In this document: positions 21,483 to 32,992 of the stretch, piece by piece
How the letters are laid out: every line of letters starts with the position of its first letter
Position numbering within the stretch: the stretch's first letter is position 1
DNA from: Annona cherimola
Taxonomy: Eukaryota > Streptophyta > Magnoliopsida > Magnoliales > Annonaceae
Reading direction: 5' to 3'
Length of the DNA stretch: 64,000 nucleotides
Assembly: GCA_030490835.1 (NCBI GenBank)
Contig: CM059973.1
Location: 60,702,008 to 60,766,007, forward strand
Made by a program: the position numbers and the translations under genes
Notes under the pieces: model-generated
Databases searched by the model: none
What the model was told of the DNA's origin: nothing
What the model saw: only the letters and a program-made list of their open reading frames with translations

Positions 21483-21498
21483 CCATGCTTTGATACCA
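21483..21498 (-). other. Primer binding site of the gypsy element
   Basis: The minus strand reads TGGTATCAAAGCATGG five bases inside the 5' LTR, matching initiator Met-tRNA (TGGTATCAGAGC) with one change. Confidence 0.8.
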
Positions 21499-21503
21499 AC
21501 TTT

Positions 21504-23813
21504 TATGGCGCCCCGAACCGGGGTGCCTAGAAGCCTTACTCCGGAACCGTTTTTGATTAGTAAACGTGACTGAGGATTGCTGCCCTGATCACATAGTAGG
21601 ATTTTTTTTATATATTTATATATAACATCAATACATGGAGAATTATCATCATTCACTCAACTCGTAATATTCTTTACATATCAGCGGTATGATCTTTGTC
21701 TGTTCATAAACATCATCATTTATCTAACTGAAAGAACATTAAAATCTTCATCATATACTTTACATAAACATTATCATATACAACATATCTATCACAATCT
21801 TTACATGTCATTTCGCATGCTACCTTCATCATCATTTTCTGTCTGACGTTTGAAAAATATGGGTGATTCATAATACTCAGTAAGCAAGTCATACATAATT
21901 TTTCAATCCTTTTCATGCATTTCATACAATGCAAGTGCAATGCATTCATAGCATTTATGACATTCCTTTGGATGCGACGCTAGCTAGGCGCCTATCCCAT
22001 ACATGCTCCCATATCAGGGAGGTCGCCGCCAGCCTGGGCCTATATAAGCGACTTGGCGATAGAGAGGGGGACATCCGGTCCGCTTACTACCTCAACTATG
22101 ACCTATTCCTCGTGCACCATGCTCGTTTACATACATATGCCGACATGATATTTATAAATCATAAACATTTTATAAAATATTTAACAAGTAATTAGCAATT
22201 ATTTCATGTAAAGTATTATAGGAATAATCATCCTTAAATATAATTCATAAAACATGTGAGCAAACAATTTGCAATCATTTAGAAACATTTTAGAAAGCAT
22301 ATAACTTGCTTACCTTTTCAGTTGCTGTCCTTGGCCTTTTCTTTCCCTTTTCCTATTCAAGGAAAAAGGACATTTCATTCATGGGTTCCAAAAATTGACA
22401 TTTTTTTCAAAAATAAAAAATACCATGACATAGCTTATGTTTAGTATATCGTGGAAAAATTCATGAATTTTGAATTCATCATCATCAACTTGGCCAATTA
22501 AATCATTTTCTCCATATACTAAAATTCATCATAATTTCACTTAAGCATAATCCTTAAATCCAAAATTCATGAGATTAATATATCATTATTCCATCATCAT
22601 AACTATCATAAAAATTCATCCTAAATCATCATTTAGCAATATTGGAGCATTATTTTTATAATTTAGACATGATTTTCCCGAATGCTCTATTCTTGCTCCA
22701 AAATTTTGATGTTTTGGCATAATTCTAATTAAACATTATAACTATACTTATTTTCTCATGTTTAGATATTATCTAAGCAAGGTTTTATCCTACTTAACAT
22801 CCAAAAGAAATTTGGGTAGAATTCACTTACTCGAAGTGGAGATATCCTTCCTCCTTTCTCACTTTTTCTTCTTCCTTCTTTCTCACTTGGGACGTGTGGG
22901 GGGGTGTGTGGGAGTGAGTTTGCTCAAGATTGGGAGCTGGGATTTGTGCCTTTGGACGTTCACCATGCTCCCCTATTTATAGCATGATATTTTCCATTAA
23001 ATTATAATTTACCCCCTTGCTCAAGGTATTAATTTCTAAATATTTTTTTCCAAATCCCATGCAACATTTTGAGCTTTGTGCAGCCACCATAGAGCAGCTC
23101 ATGCCCCCCTAGCAGCCTTATTTATTTATGATTTTCGATTTATTAAAATTAATTATTTTAAGCTATTTCAATCTCAACCATTGATTCTTGATGATGATGA
23201 TTTTAAACCATTGAATTTTTGCCCAAAAGTCTTCCCCCCTGCATGCCCCTGCCCTCCTTGCTAATTTTCATTAATTATTTTCATTTTTAATTATTTAAAT
23301 TTAATTAGAAAGTCAAAGAAAATTAATGAAAAAGGTGAGCTACCTTTTTAATCTCCAATTGACATTTCGTATTGACCCTTAATTCATGATTTTCATCACA
23401 TCTTAAATCATTCATCATGTTCATCACAGATTTTTAACCATCCATAAATTTTTTTATCTAAATCCAACGTCCGGATTTCTATTTATGAAATTTTCTTTAT
23501 TTTCTCACTAAAATTCAAAATTTTCTTAAAATATTAAAAAGTATTGCTATTTCGTCCTTTAGTGCATAAATCTCCATTTTCGTCATTTTGTGATTTGGTT
23601 AATCCGAATGATTAATCCTTAATCACGTGTCTTAATCCTTGGGTTACTATTAATGTGCACTATTCACGTGGGTTAAATCCTTAATTGCATTATCTCTAAT
23701 ACACATATGAATATAATTCATGAATTTTTTATTCATCATAAAAATTATTACAAAAATCTAGGGTTTACGACCCTAGGTAATATGTGTATTGCCTAAAGAA
23801 TCTGGATTTCATA
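21504..23813 (-). repeat. 5' LTR of the gypsy element (238-bp deletion, mutated ends)
   Basis: 2310 bp, aligned to 2269-4824 throughout. The dinucleotides next to both ends are changed: TGTGG to TATGG at the start and TCACA to TCATA at the end. Relative to the other LTR it lacks 238 bp (3148-3385), with TTCAT at both edges in the intact copy. The TATA and ACGT pair is at 22954-22983. The GC-rich island lies at about 21970-22120. Confidence 0.92.
22954..22983 (-). promoter_or_regulatory. LTR core promoter of the gypsy 5' LTR
   Basis: The minus strand has GCTATAAATAGGGG and, about 20 bases on, GAACGTCC, the same as at 3962-3992. As the 5' LTR copy it would have driven the element transcript. 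Confidence 0.6.
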
Positions 23814-23818
23814 GTACT

Positions 23819-24002
23819 TTAGTGCCTTATTTTTCTTTGATGAATGGTATGTGTATTTCCATTACCCAACAAAAGAGTTGTCTATGTACGGATCATTAAC
23901 AATGAACTGGGGTGGACGTCCCCACCACGTTAACATGGACTTAGACATTTGTGATGAACAATTAGCTAAGAAATGGGAGCACTATTTTCTGGATTTGAGA
24001 AC
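23819..24002 (+). pseudogene. Exon-like fragment between two retrotransposons, unidentified
   Basis: After the gypsy insertion one plus-strand frame stays open across the 184-bp gap: YPTKELSMYGSLTMNWGG, then VNMDLDICDEQLAKKWEHYF, up to the copia LTR at 24003. The composition is protein-like, unlike the surrounding LTRs. If the gypsy element is removed, the bases before it end in TTTGTACTTTAG, a possible splice acceptor directly ahead of this frame. I do not recognise the family. It could be a host exon remnant or part of another mobile element. Confidence 0.35.
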
Positions 24003-25496
24003 TGTTGGTCCCCAGTTTTGTGGCAAAACCCAAGAGAGGAGGGGTAAATTGGATTCTTTTGAGTTTCTTTTGGTGTATTTATCTTAACCCCTTGTGAATT
24101 AAATCCTCTTGAATGAAAATGTGGAAAATAGAAGTGCAGACAAATCAATAATATCAGACACATGAAATTATAGTGGTTTGGGACAACCCTTCCTACTCCA
24201 CTCCTCCAAGAGCACTCCTTCGCATCTTAGATTCCACTATATCAATGCAATTACAAGTAGAACCCTTGCTCTCTTCTAGATTCTAGCTTTAAGGGGCCTT
24301 CACAAAGGTCACACAAGTAGAATCACTAAGGAATAAGTTAAAAGAAGATTCTACACTTTACAGATTATGTAGAGAAAGTCTCAACATGAAGAAGAATGGG
24401 TAGAGCTTCATATTGATGGAAAATTTCAGCAATTGCAATGAATAGCACAATTCTTCTTGTAGAGCACTTGAATGATCATTTGAATGCTTGTAAGTTGTAA
24501 GGTGGAAGCTTAATCAATTCTCTAGCTAACCCACTTCACTTCATTTGACGAGTCTTAAATAATGGAGAAATAAATTTGAATGTTATGAGGTAGGTGGCGT
24601 GCATCAAATGTGCCAATGTTCGAATTTTTCTCACCATTACAGTACAAGTTGTAGATGGAGTCTACTTCGGTTGTGATTTCACCCAAGTCGCACTCTGGAG
24701 TCAACTTGGAGTGTGACTCCGATCGGGGGTTTTCAACTTCTTAGGTTCTCCTCCCATATTTAGTTCTCCTAGAGTTTCATCTTAAGTCAACTTAGTATTC
24801 GACTTAACCCAAGTCACATATAGAGTCGACTTCAGGCGTGACTTCACATATTAAACTTTCAGTCAAATGTTTTATGCAACCCCCTGAATTGAGTTGGTCA
24901 TGGAACTTCGCCCAAGTTGCTAATGGAGTCAACTTGGCTATGCAACTTCACTTCTTACTTGAAACTTGAAACTCCAAAACTTGTGTTTATCTGCTTTCAC
25001 GTTTTTGAGTCCTGGCTTTGGGTCGACTTGATCTTCGACTTGAAATTTTGCTTAGCTCTTCATAGATGCAGGTCACAATTTGGAGTAGACTTGAACTTCA
25101 ACTCGACTCAAGTCATAGAGCAAGTTCGACTTAGCTATCAACTTCACATGTTCAATTTCCAGTCTGAGGGTTTATGCAACCTCCTAAGTTGACTTGGCTA
25201 TCAACTTCTCTAAAGTCGCTAGTGAAGTTGACTTGGAATTGTGACTTGACTTGTCAGCACTTTAAGACTTGCTTTCCTCCATTCTAAGTCACAGTTTGAG
25301 GTCGACTTAGGTATAGACTTGACTCAAATTGCATGGCTGAGTCGACTTGACTTAGAGACTTGGTCTGCTATGATTTGACAATTGAAATTTCATCTTTAAG
25401 ACATTTCACCAAATGTGTTAGTAACTTTTATCACTCAAAATTGGGTTGTTAATCATCAAAATATTAATTACTTTTGGCTTTCTAATTGAGTTTACA
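24003..25496 (-). repeat. 3' LTR of the older copia element
   Basis: 1494 bp from TGTTGGTCCCC to GAGTTTACA. It is recognisable by AAAACCCAAGAG near its start, one copy of the CTCTTCTAGATTCTAG unit near 24270, and the conserved CTACACTTTACAGATT near 24350. U3 is full of degenerate AGTCAACTT and GTGACTT sites. It aligns with 37355-37854 plus 39441-39910. Confidence 0.85.
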
Positions 25497-25806
25497 ATAA
25501 TCTCTCCATTTTCGATGATTGACAAAACCAAGTTTTAGTCAATCTTTCTCTTTTGAAATTTAGCATAGCCAACATATAGCTTAAGTGTACAAGTCAAATT
25601 GTCCATGAAGAAACTAGAATTTATCAAAGCGTAATATTAATGAGCAAAATGAATAATATGCATTTTGTTCATTCAGTCATTCATAGTTAAAAAAATTATA
25701 TTCTCATTCAACCAGCATAATTTCAAGATAAATTTTGAATGATATTCTAAGTGCAAGCCAAAACTATATCCTAATTACAAGTTACCCTTTCTCATACACA
25801 ATGCAC

Positions 25807-27441
25807 TTAAACTCTCTCTTTCTCTCCCCCTTTTTGGCAAACATAAAAAATGAGGCAAGAAAAGATGTAAAGCGATTTGGGATTTATGGAAGAGAAATGG
25901 AGAAATGGGGTAGGGAGGATTTCTAGGATTAATTTGGGCAAGTAATATGGAATATTTGGAGCTAAGTCAGATGATGGAGATGGTATGGATGGAGGAGTAG
26001 ATCGATCTTGCATAGTGGGATAAACAAAGACTAACTCTCCCCAGTAAGGGTCTAGGTCAGGTAGGTTGGGTATAGGATGACTTCGACGGCTTCCAGAAGC
26101 CAAGTGATATTTGATCCTTGAGATCTCAGCTTCCAAAAGATTTTGTTGCAATGAGTTTGAGTCATGGAAAAATGAAGAGATCCGGGCTCTTGAGTGAGCC
26201 TCTGCTCCAGGCCTTGAAAGAGATCATGAATCTCAATCATATCAAATTTAGATGCTTGTGTAAGTCTAGATAGAGCATGAGAGATATGTGGAGAGTGAAA
26301 GGCATGTGAGGCAAGAGAAGCAGGCCTTGGTGATACACGTGGAGCTTGGAACTCCCCCTCAATGGGTGCTTCACCTACTTGGTCCTCATGAGTAGATCCT
26401 TTGTTTATTTCACCTTGAAGCTACTCCCTTTGAAAAGCTTCAATATCATCTTCATTTGTTGAAGCAAGGCCTTGTTAATGGCATTGGTAGACTTTGACAT
26501 TTGAAATGGCTCATTGGTTAGATCAATGCCTAAATATTCAAGGATTTCGGGGATTCAATGCCCGTAAAGTAGAATTCCTCTTGGATTCTCATTTCTTACA
26601 ACCAGAGCACCAAGTAAGAGTTAAGGATGTAGCTCCGATTTACCAATTTCTACATAATAATGGCTTCCTCTAGATTGATTACATTTCTTCCTCCTTTGGG
26701 AAGAATGTAATGAGCCTCCAATATGCGAATGACCCTCAATCTTGGCAACAGATCCATATAATGCCGAAATCTGGATCTCTCGCGATATTTATTGTTGTGG
26801 GTCAATTCATTGCACATAACTGGCAGGGTTAATTCTTCAAGAGTTTGTCATGTCATGAGGGTACTTGTAGGATGGCTCCAATGATTCACTTGCCTTAGCT
26901 CTATGGTCTCCTAGGTTTATTCTAGTACCTTTCACATATGCAGTGAAATTATCTTGACTCCAACAGTAGTAGAATTCACATGTTAAATCCGGGTATATCC
27001 TGCATTCTTCTTTAAATAGTGTGGTCCACTTTTGAAAGTCAAGCAATTCCTCAATTTTGAACTCATAATCTCTTAAGAACTCAAAATCAATTATTTTGGG
27101 CATAAAAACTTTTCTCTCGTAAAAATGGGCATAAAATCATCGATGTTGCTATGTAGTTTGGAAGTACTCCTCGAGCATATTCCTTCCTTGGGGCTTAACA
27201 GCAGGAGTCCCTCTTCTTTGTGGCCCTTCCTCACTAGAATCTAAGTTTTTTTCATTTTAGGGGAAGGAAGTGGAAGGGATACCTTCTTGGAATCGAACTC
27301 GGCAACTCATGGAGGTAGTAGCCTTATCCTGTTGATGTTTGGAGGGAGTTCTTCGCTGCCTTGGCACTTCCTCATGCTTGGTTGAGCTGGAAGGTTGTGA
27401 AATTGAGAGTTTGGTTGGTTTGAGACGAATTTAGGAGCCAT
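25807..27441 (-). pseudogene. Env-position ORF remnant of the older copia element
   Basis: Homologous to 7818-9410. The start corresponds to an ATG at 27439-27441 (MAPKF). The best open piece, 26837-27103, reads MPKIIDFEFLRDYEF and LLDFQKWTTLFKEE. The tail near 26100-26150 includes RIKYHLASG, equivalent to the segment after the internal stop in the young element. Frameshifts separate all pieces. A polypurine-like motif at about 25820-25836 overlaps its end. Confidence 0.7.
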
Positions 27442-27539
27442 TGTGGGTAAGATAAAGTAAAAGGGAGGATTTGGAATAGAGGATGTGAGTTAGATTCACA
27501 AGATTTCTTGGAAAATCAAGAGCAAAGAGAGAGCTTGGG

Positions 27540-27730
27540 AGTTTATATGAGAAAAAATGGAATGAGGAAGAGAGAAAATGAGGTGATCGACGTTTGGCCC
27601 CTATTTTAGGTGATCCGAACCAGCACCGTGCGAGGTCGACTTTGAACCCAAAGTTCGGGTTTGAAGTCAACTTTGCCCACCTTAAGTCGACTTTGCAAAG
27701 TCGACCTGGGCTGACTAGAGTCAACTTGGC
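27540..27730 (-). promoter_or_regulatory. Decayed GTCGAC cluster and TATA-like box upstream of the env-position remnant
   Basis: GTCGAC and one-step variants (GTCAAC) occur repeatedly between about 27635 and 27725. On the minus strand a CATATAAAC sequence lies near 27545, followed by a CT-rich stretch and the ATG at 27441. Position and order mirror 9411-9860 of the young element, which has no obvious TATA there. Confidence 0.45.
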
Positions 27731-27849
27731 ACCCTGTCTTATGACAATGCAACGTCCATTATACTCTTCATCCCAAGCCGAGCTAATGTATATGACATTC
27801 AAGATTCATACAAGTATGTATTGATAGATTCATATCAATTGAATATACT

Positions 27850-29290
27850 AAAGTTATGCATCAATGTCAATTATTCTCATCTCTTTCCTAATTTCATAAA
27901 ATGACTCAAAGCTTAATGGTTTGGTGAAAATATCTGCAATTTAATCTTTAGTTTCGACATATTCTAAGCTAATGTCATGATTTTCCGCATGTTCCTTAAT
28001 AAACTAGTGTCTAACATCTATGTACTAGGTTCTAGAGCGCAACACTAGATTTTTTGTTAAGCATATAGCACTCATGTTACCACATCTAATTAGTATGTCT
28101 TTATAATTTATGTCATAGTCCCTTAATTATTGTCTCATCCATAGTAGTTGGGCACAACAACTACTTGCCGCAATATATTTGGTTTCCGCAATGGATAGAG
28201 CTACACTAATTTGTTTCCTTAAAAACTATGAAACCATCATGCTTCTAAGGATTTTCCAATACTGTTTCCATCCACCTTCTAACCAGCAAAGTCTGCACCT
28301 GAATATCCAATAGATCAAATATTGAGCCCTTGGGATACCACAGTCTTAAGTTTGTAGTGTCAATCAAGTATTTAAAAAATTGTGTTACTGCTAGCATGTG
28401 AGATTCCTTAGGATTAGATTGAAATCTAGAACACATATAAACACTGAACAATTTGTCTGGTCTAGATGCAGTCAAGTATAGTAAAGAACTTATCATGCTT
28501 CTATATAATCTTTGATTAACTTCTTTACTTTTTTCATCTTTGTCAATTTTGATTGTGGAGCTCATGGGAGTGTTTTCTCCTTTTTCTATTTTGTATTCTA
28601 AATTTTTTGAGCATCTCTTTGATGTATTTTGACTGATTGAAGAATATCTCATCACTTAATTGATTGATTCGCAGTCCAAGGAAGAAGTTGAGTTCACCCA
28701 TCATGCTCATTTCAAATTCATTCTTTATAAGCTTGAAAAATTATTAGCACAAAAGTTCATCAGTAGCACTAAATACAATATCATCAATATAAATTTGAAT
28801 AATAATATTGTTTCCTTTGTACTTGATGGACAAGGTAGTGTCTACTTTTCTTCTTTAAAATGCATGTTCAATCAAGAATTTACTTAGCCTTTCATACAAA
28901 GCTCTAGGGGCTTGTTTCAATCCATACAAAGCTTTAGTCAATTTGTATACGAATTTTGATTGGTCCTTTTCATCAAAATCAGGATGTTTTTCAACATATA
29001 CCTTTTTATTAATATATCCATTCAAAAATGTACTCTTAACATCCATTTGGAACAATTTGAAGCCCATATGAGTTGCAAAAGCTAGTAAAATATGTATTGC
29101 TTCTAATCTAGCCGTGGGAGCATATGATTCCTTAAACTCAATTCTCTCATCTTGTGAATATGTTTTGGCTACATGTATGCCTTTGTTTCTTACCACTAGT
29201 CTACTTTCATCTAATTTGTACCTAAACACCCATTTAGTGTCAATAACTGTGCGATATTTGGGTCTAAGAACCAAATGTCATACTTGATTT
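27850..29290 (-). pseudogene. pol: RNase H and reverse transcriptase remnant of the older copia element
   Basis: Open pieces at 28855-29274 ([56 protein letters not shown]) and 28245-28655 ([35 protein letters not shown]). The catalytic YVDD region lies between them in another frame. RNase H continues to about 27850 with frameshifts. The stretch near 28150-28200 retains the sequence that is deleted in the young element. Confidence 0.85.
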
Positions 29291-30500
29291 CTTTTAGATT
29301 AATTTAGCTCTTACTGCATTACAATGGTCCATTTTTCATTGTTGAGAGAGTGATTAATATAATTTGGCTCTATCTTGGACATGAATGCAAAGTGTCCACA
29401 TATATTTTGTCTAGAGCCCTTAATTTTTACTCCTTCATATATGTCTCATATAACTTATTCAATTGGATAATCATTTTTGAATTTCAAATCTTTAGGGGGT
29501 TTAGAAGAGATAATACCTTCACTTACTTTTTTGTCTATGCTTTGATTTTGTTTGGATTCTTCTCCCCCTTGCTTTTCACTTCTAGCTTTCTAAAATTCTT
29601 TGATAAATCATCTGGATCACTAAGCTCATCCTCCTTCTTAGGAGTTGGGTTAAATTCATCAAAAATAGCATAAATGAATTATTCAACAACTTAGTTTCTT
29701 TTTTTGAAGATTCTATATACTTTACTATTTGAGGAGTATTTAAGAAATATAGCTTCATTACTTTTGGCATCTAGTTTGCCAAGGTTGTTTTTTTTCATTG
29801 TTCAATATATAACATGTGCAACCAAAAGTATAAAATATGAAATATTTATTTTTCTTCCTTTCCATAGCTTATAGGAGGTCTTTTTCAAAATAGCTCTAAT
29901 GGTAACTCAATCTAGAACATGACAAGCTGTACTTACAGCTTCGTCCCAAAATTTTTGGATAATTTTCTCTCATTTAGCATAGTTCTAGTCATATCTTGTA
30001 TTGTATTGTTTTCCTTTCAACTACTCTACTTTTTTGAGGAGTTCTTGGTATAGAAAATGTATGATGAGTTCCTTTTTTATTGCAAAATTCTATGAAATAT
30101 TTATTTTTAAATTCACCACCATGGTCATTTTAATAAATATAATTATATTTTTCTTTTCATTTTGTATTAATTTTAAAAAACTGATGAACAAGTGAACCTT
30201 GAAAAGTCATCTGCAATAACAAAACATACTTCTTTCCTCCTAGGCTCAAGATGTCGAATGGTCTATAAGAATCCATGTGTAATAACTCAAGTGGTCTTGA
30301 AGTTGAGACTTCATATTTGAGCTTTGGTAATCTTTCTACCAAACTCTTTTTTCACAAAGTCTTGATAATTGACATTTTTATATGCCCAAGTCTCTTGTGT
30401 TACTAAACACTTTCCATCCAGTTGATCAAGAGATACCAAATATATATTTTCATGCCTTTTTTCCACTAAAGACTATGTGGTATCTATAAAAAAATATTGC
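29291..30500 (-). pseudogene. pol: Integrase remnant of the older copia element
   Basis: Short open pieces only. 30157-30342 reads VERLPKLKYEVSTSRPLELL and HMDSYRPFDILSLGGKKYV. The zinc-site cysteines and following residues have been deleted between KLKYE and VSTS. The rest, down to 29291, aligns piecewise with the young element integrase C-terminal region. Confidence 0.75.
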
Positions 30501-30573
30501 ATATAGACGATTCAAACACAACTTTATAACTTTTGTCACACAGTTGGCTAATGTTCATTAGGTTATATTTGAG

Positions 30574-30801
30574 TCACTCAACATATAACGCTTCCTCTAT
30601 GCATACATTTGAAATACTATAAATATTTTTCTTACCACTTATTTCACCTTTTTCATTATTGTCAAATGCAACAGATCCACCATTGTAATGTTTGAGTTGA
30701 TGGAATAAAGTTTTATCCTCTATCATATGTCTTGAGCATTTACTATCTATAAACCAAATATTGTTGGCTTTTGTTCTAATGCAAATCTGCAAAAAAATCA
30801 A
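30574..30801 (-). pseudogene. pol: Protease remnant of the older copia element
   Basis: Reads TKANNIWFIDSKCSRHMIED and then DNNEKGEISGKKNIYS. The catalytic DSG is DSK here, so the active-site Gly is lost. It keeps Trp where the young element has a TGA at 12893-12895, which supports calling that stop a lesion. Confidence 0.8.
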
Positions 30802-32282
30802 GTAAAGCCCATCTCTTTGGTACCTATTTTATAGGTCCATTTGATTTAGTAAGTATTTAGAATCTATGTTGCTCTAATTTAGAAGGCATAAATCCAATGT
30901 TCTTTGGTACCCAAACCAATTTAGCTCCTTAGTTGTACAATTTCTTGATTTTGCATTGATATATTTTATGACTAAACTTATTGGAAAAGTTGCAGACCTT
31001 ATGAATTCTTTGAGATGGACTCCATGCACACTTTGGTTTCCAAATTAATCTTCTAATCCAAGAAACTCTAATTGTTTTAATTTTACACTGAGATGCATTT
31101 ATCTTAGCTTAGGGTTTAACCCATTTTGGAGCATTTGATTTGCTGCATTCTCCTTGCTAATTATTCATTCAATGCTTTATTTTTTATCTTTAGCTTTTCA
31201 ACTTCAGCTATCAAGGCTTTGATTTTACCTAATAAACACTTCACTCTTTCAACTAGCTTTCTGTTCATAATAATAATTGAGTCACATTGTTTTTTTCAAT
31301 TTATATTTATTACCCAGTTTATTGATCTCAATATACAATGAATCATAGACTTGTTGTAATTCCTCTAACTTAGCACATTTGAGACAATCATGATTGGAAT
31401 AAATGAATTTGAAAATAGAATGATCAAGTTTAGAGGTTATCCCGTCATTACTTGTGTAATCGATTGAAGCAGTTAAGCCATCTACAAGTTCAATTGTTGC
31501 GAGGAAGTTTAGTGTATTCTCTTCTTCAATTCTTGCTACATAGCATATCCTAACATAGTTTGCAGCTTCATGTTCCATATTTGAAGAGCTACTTGTTGTA
31601 GATGAATCTTTATTTACATATATTCTTTTGCCCGTAGGCTTTGAAAACCTTATAGAACTACTTATTTCTTTCTTTTCTTGCTTTTCTTAGGCTTATTTTC
31701 TTCAGGTGTAAGACATCGAGGCTGCATATGTCCTACTTCACTACATTTGAAGCACTTAGTTTCTTCTTTCTTCTTTTCTCTCCTACTTTTCTCCTTAAAT
31801 CCTTTGGAGCCGGAGTTCTTTCCTTTTCTCATAAATTTTCTGAACTTTCTTGTGAGAAGTGTAATCTCCTCATCTTCATTTTGGGAGGAAGAAGTGGAGG
31901 CATCTGAGCTTTGATTGACTTTTAATGCAATGACTTTCTTTCCTTTGTGTTGTTTTTCATTCTTCTTCTTTATTAGCTCATGAGACATGCATGAGCTAAT
32001 GAGATCTTCCAGCTTTAGCGTGTTCAGGTCATTTGCTTCTTCAATGGCAATGATCTTGGGGGTTCAAGATTCAATTAGAGCTCTTAGAATCTTATTGACT
32101 TGTTCAGACTTAGATATTGCTTTTCCTAAGCCTTTCAATACATTAGTAATTTTTAAAAATCTAGCAAATATTTCAGAAATATTTTCAGTGTCAAGCATTT
32201 TGAAACTTTCTAATTCTCCAATCAAAATATTTTTTCTCATCCCTTGGACCTGAGAAGTACCTTTATATATTGAATACACCAC
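30802..32282 (-). pseudogene. gag: Gag remnant of the older copia element
   Basis: Open pieces at 31282-31578, 31662-31988 (zinc knuckle CFKCSEVGHMQPRC) and 32064-32282 (YKGTSQVQGMRKNILIGELE). They align colinearly with the 600-codon gag at 12948-14750. The alignment stops abruptly at about 32277. The corresponding N-terminal codons resume at 37211 after roughly 240 bp of gag have been lost. Confidence 0.85.
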
Positions 32283-32426
32283 ACTGGATGAATTGAAAAT
32301 TCAAAATAAGAAAATTTTCTCAAAGTGAAAGGCTAGAAGAATGCTTATAAAGGAAAACACTACTCAAACTCTAACACTTTATCAAGTGAATGAGAAGATG
32401 CAACAAATTAGGCAAGAATTTGCTGC

Positions 32427-32992
32427 ATGACTATTCTAGAAGATGAAAAGGAAGTTTGCCATAAATTCAAACTACCAACATTAGATGCATCCATGGATAT
32501 CGAGGTAAGCTCATCTGATTCCTACTGTATTTCATCTTTTAGTGATTGTTCTAGATGTGACGAATTGAATGATTTTCAACAAACTTATGACTCACTATTT
32601 GATAAATTTAAAAGCCTTGATACCAAATATCCCCAAAAGAAAAAGCAAGTCAATACAACCGCCATTGCAAATGGATAGCTCGCGGAGAAGAATGCTTCAT
32701 TGCAAAATGATGTAAATGCCTTGAAAAATGAAACAAAAGCATTGAGAAAAGAGAATCAAGATTTGAAAGATTCATTGGCTAAGTTTTCCAACCAGGGAGA
32801 AAATGTACAGAAATTTTTTAGAATGACCACTCAAGTTGATCAGAGAGGTCTTAGATATATAAAGTATATTAATGTCAAATTAAATAAATCAAATACTTTT
32901 ATTTGGATTAAGGCTTCTAGTATATCAAATGTGAGGGGACAAATTTTTTGTGTTAAGAAACTTATTGATAAATTATGGATAAAAATGTCTAC
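32427..32992 (+). pseudogene. gag: Copia Gag fragment, coiled-coil part
   Basis: Two open pieces in one region: DCSRCDELNDFQQTYDSLFD (within 32427-32678) and NDVNALKNETKALRKENQDL with SLAKFSNQGENVQKFF (within 32700-33050, but only to 32992). They match residues about 385-475 of the intact gag at 12948-14750. One stop separates the pieces. The last codons of the 32700-33050 frame belong to the inserted LTR. Confidence 0.8.

Larger units (their letters stand above)
2269..23813 (-). mobile_element. Ty3/gypsy chromovirus-type LTR retrotransposon, interrupted
   Basis: A full-length gypsy element on the minus strand. The direct repeat GTACT at 2264-2268 and 23814-23818 is the 5-bp target-site duplication. 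LTRs lie at 2269-4824 and 21504-23813. The element-order layout is LTR, tRNA primer site, an extra ORF, gag with zinc knuckles, protease, reverse transcriptase, RNase H, integrase with a chromodomain-like tail, polypurine tract and LTR. The pol order PR-RT-RH-IN and the C-terminal chromodomain place it among chromoviruses, probably Tekay/Del; the clade name is inference. All reading frames are broken by stops and indels. A copia element (5737-16515) splits the integrase. The LTRs differ by many substitutions and one 238-bp deletion, so this insertion is much older than the copia one. Confidence 0.92.

Noticed and set aside
23921..23937. GGTGGACGTCCCCACC palindrome as a possible promoter motif like that of the gypsy LTRs
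   Set aside because: There is no TATA box at the expected distance and it lies inside the exon-like frame. Probably a coincidence.
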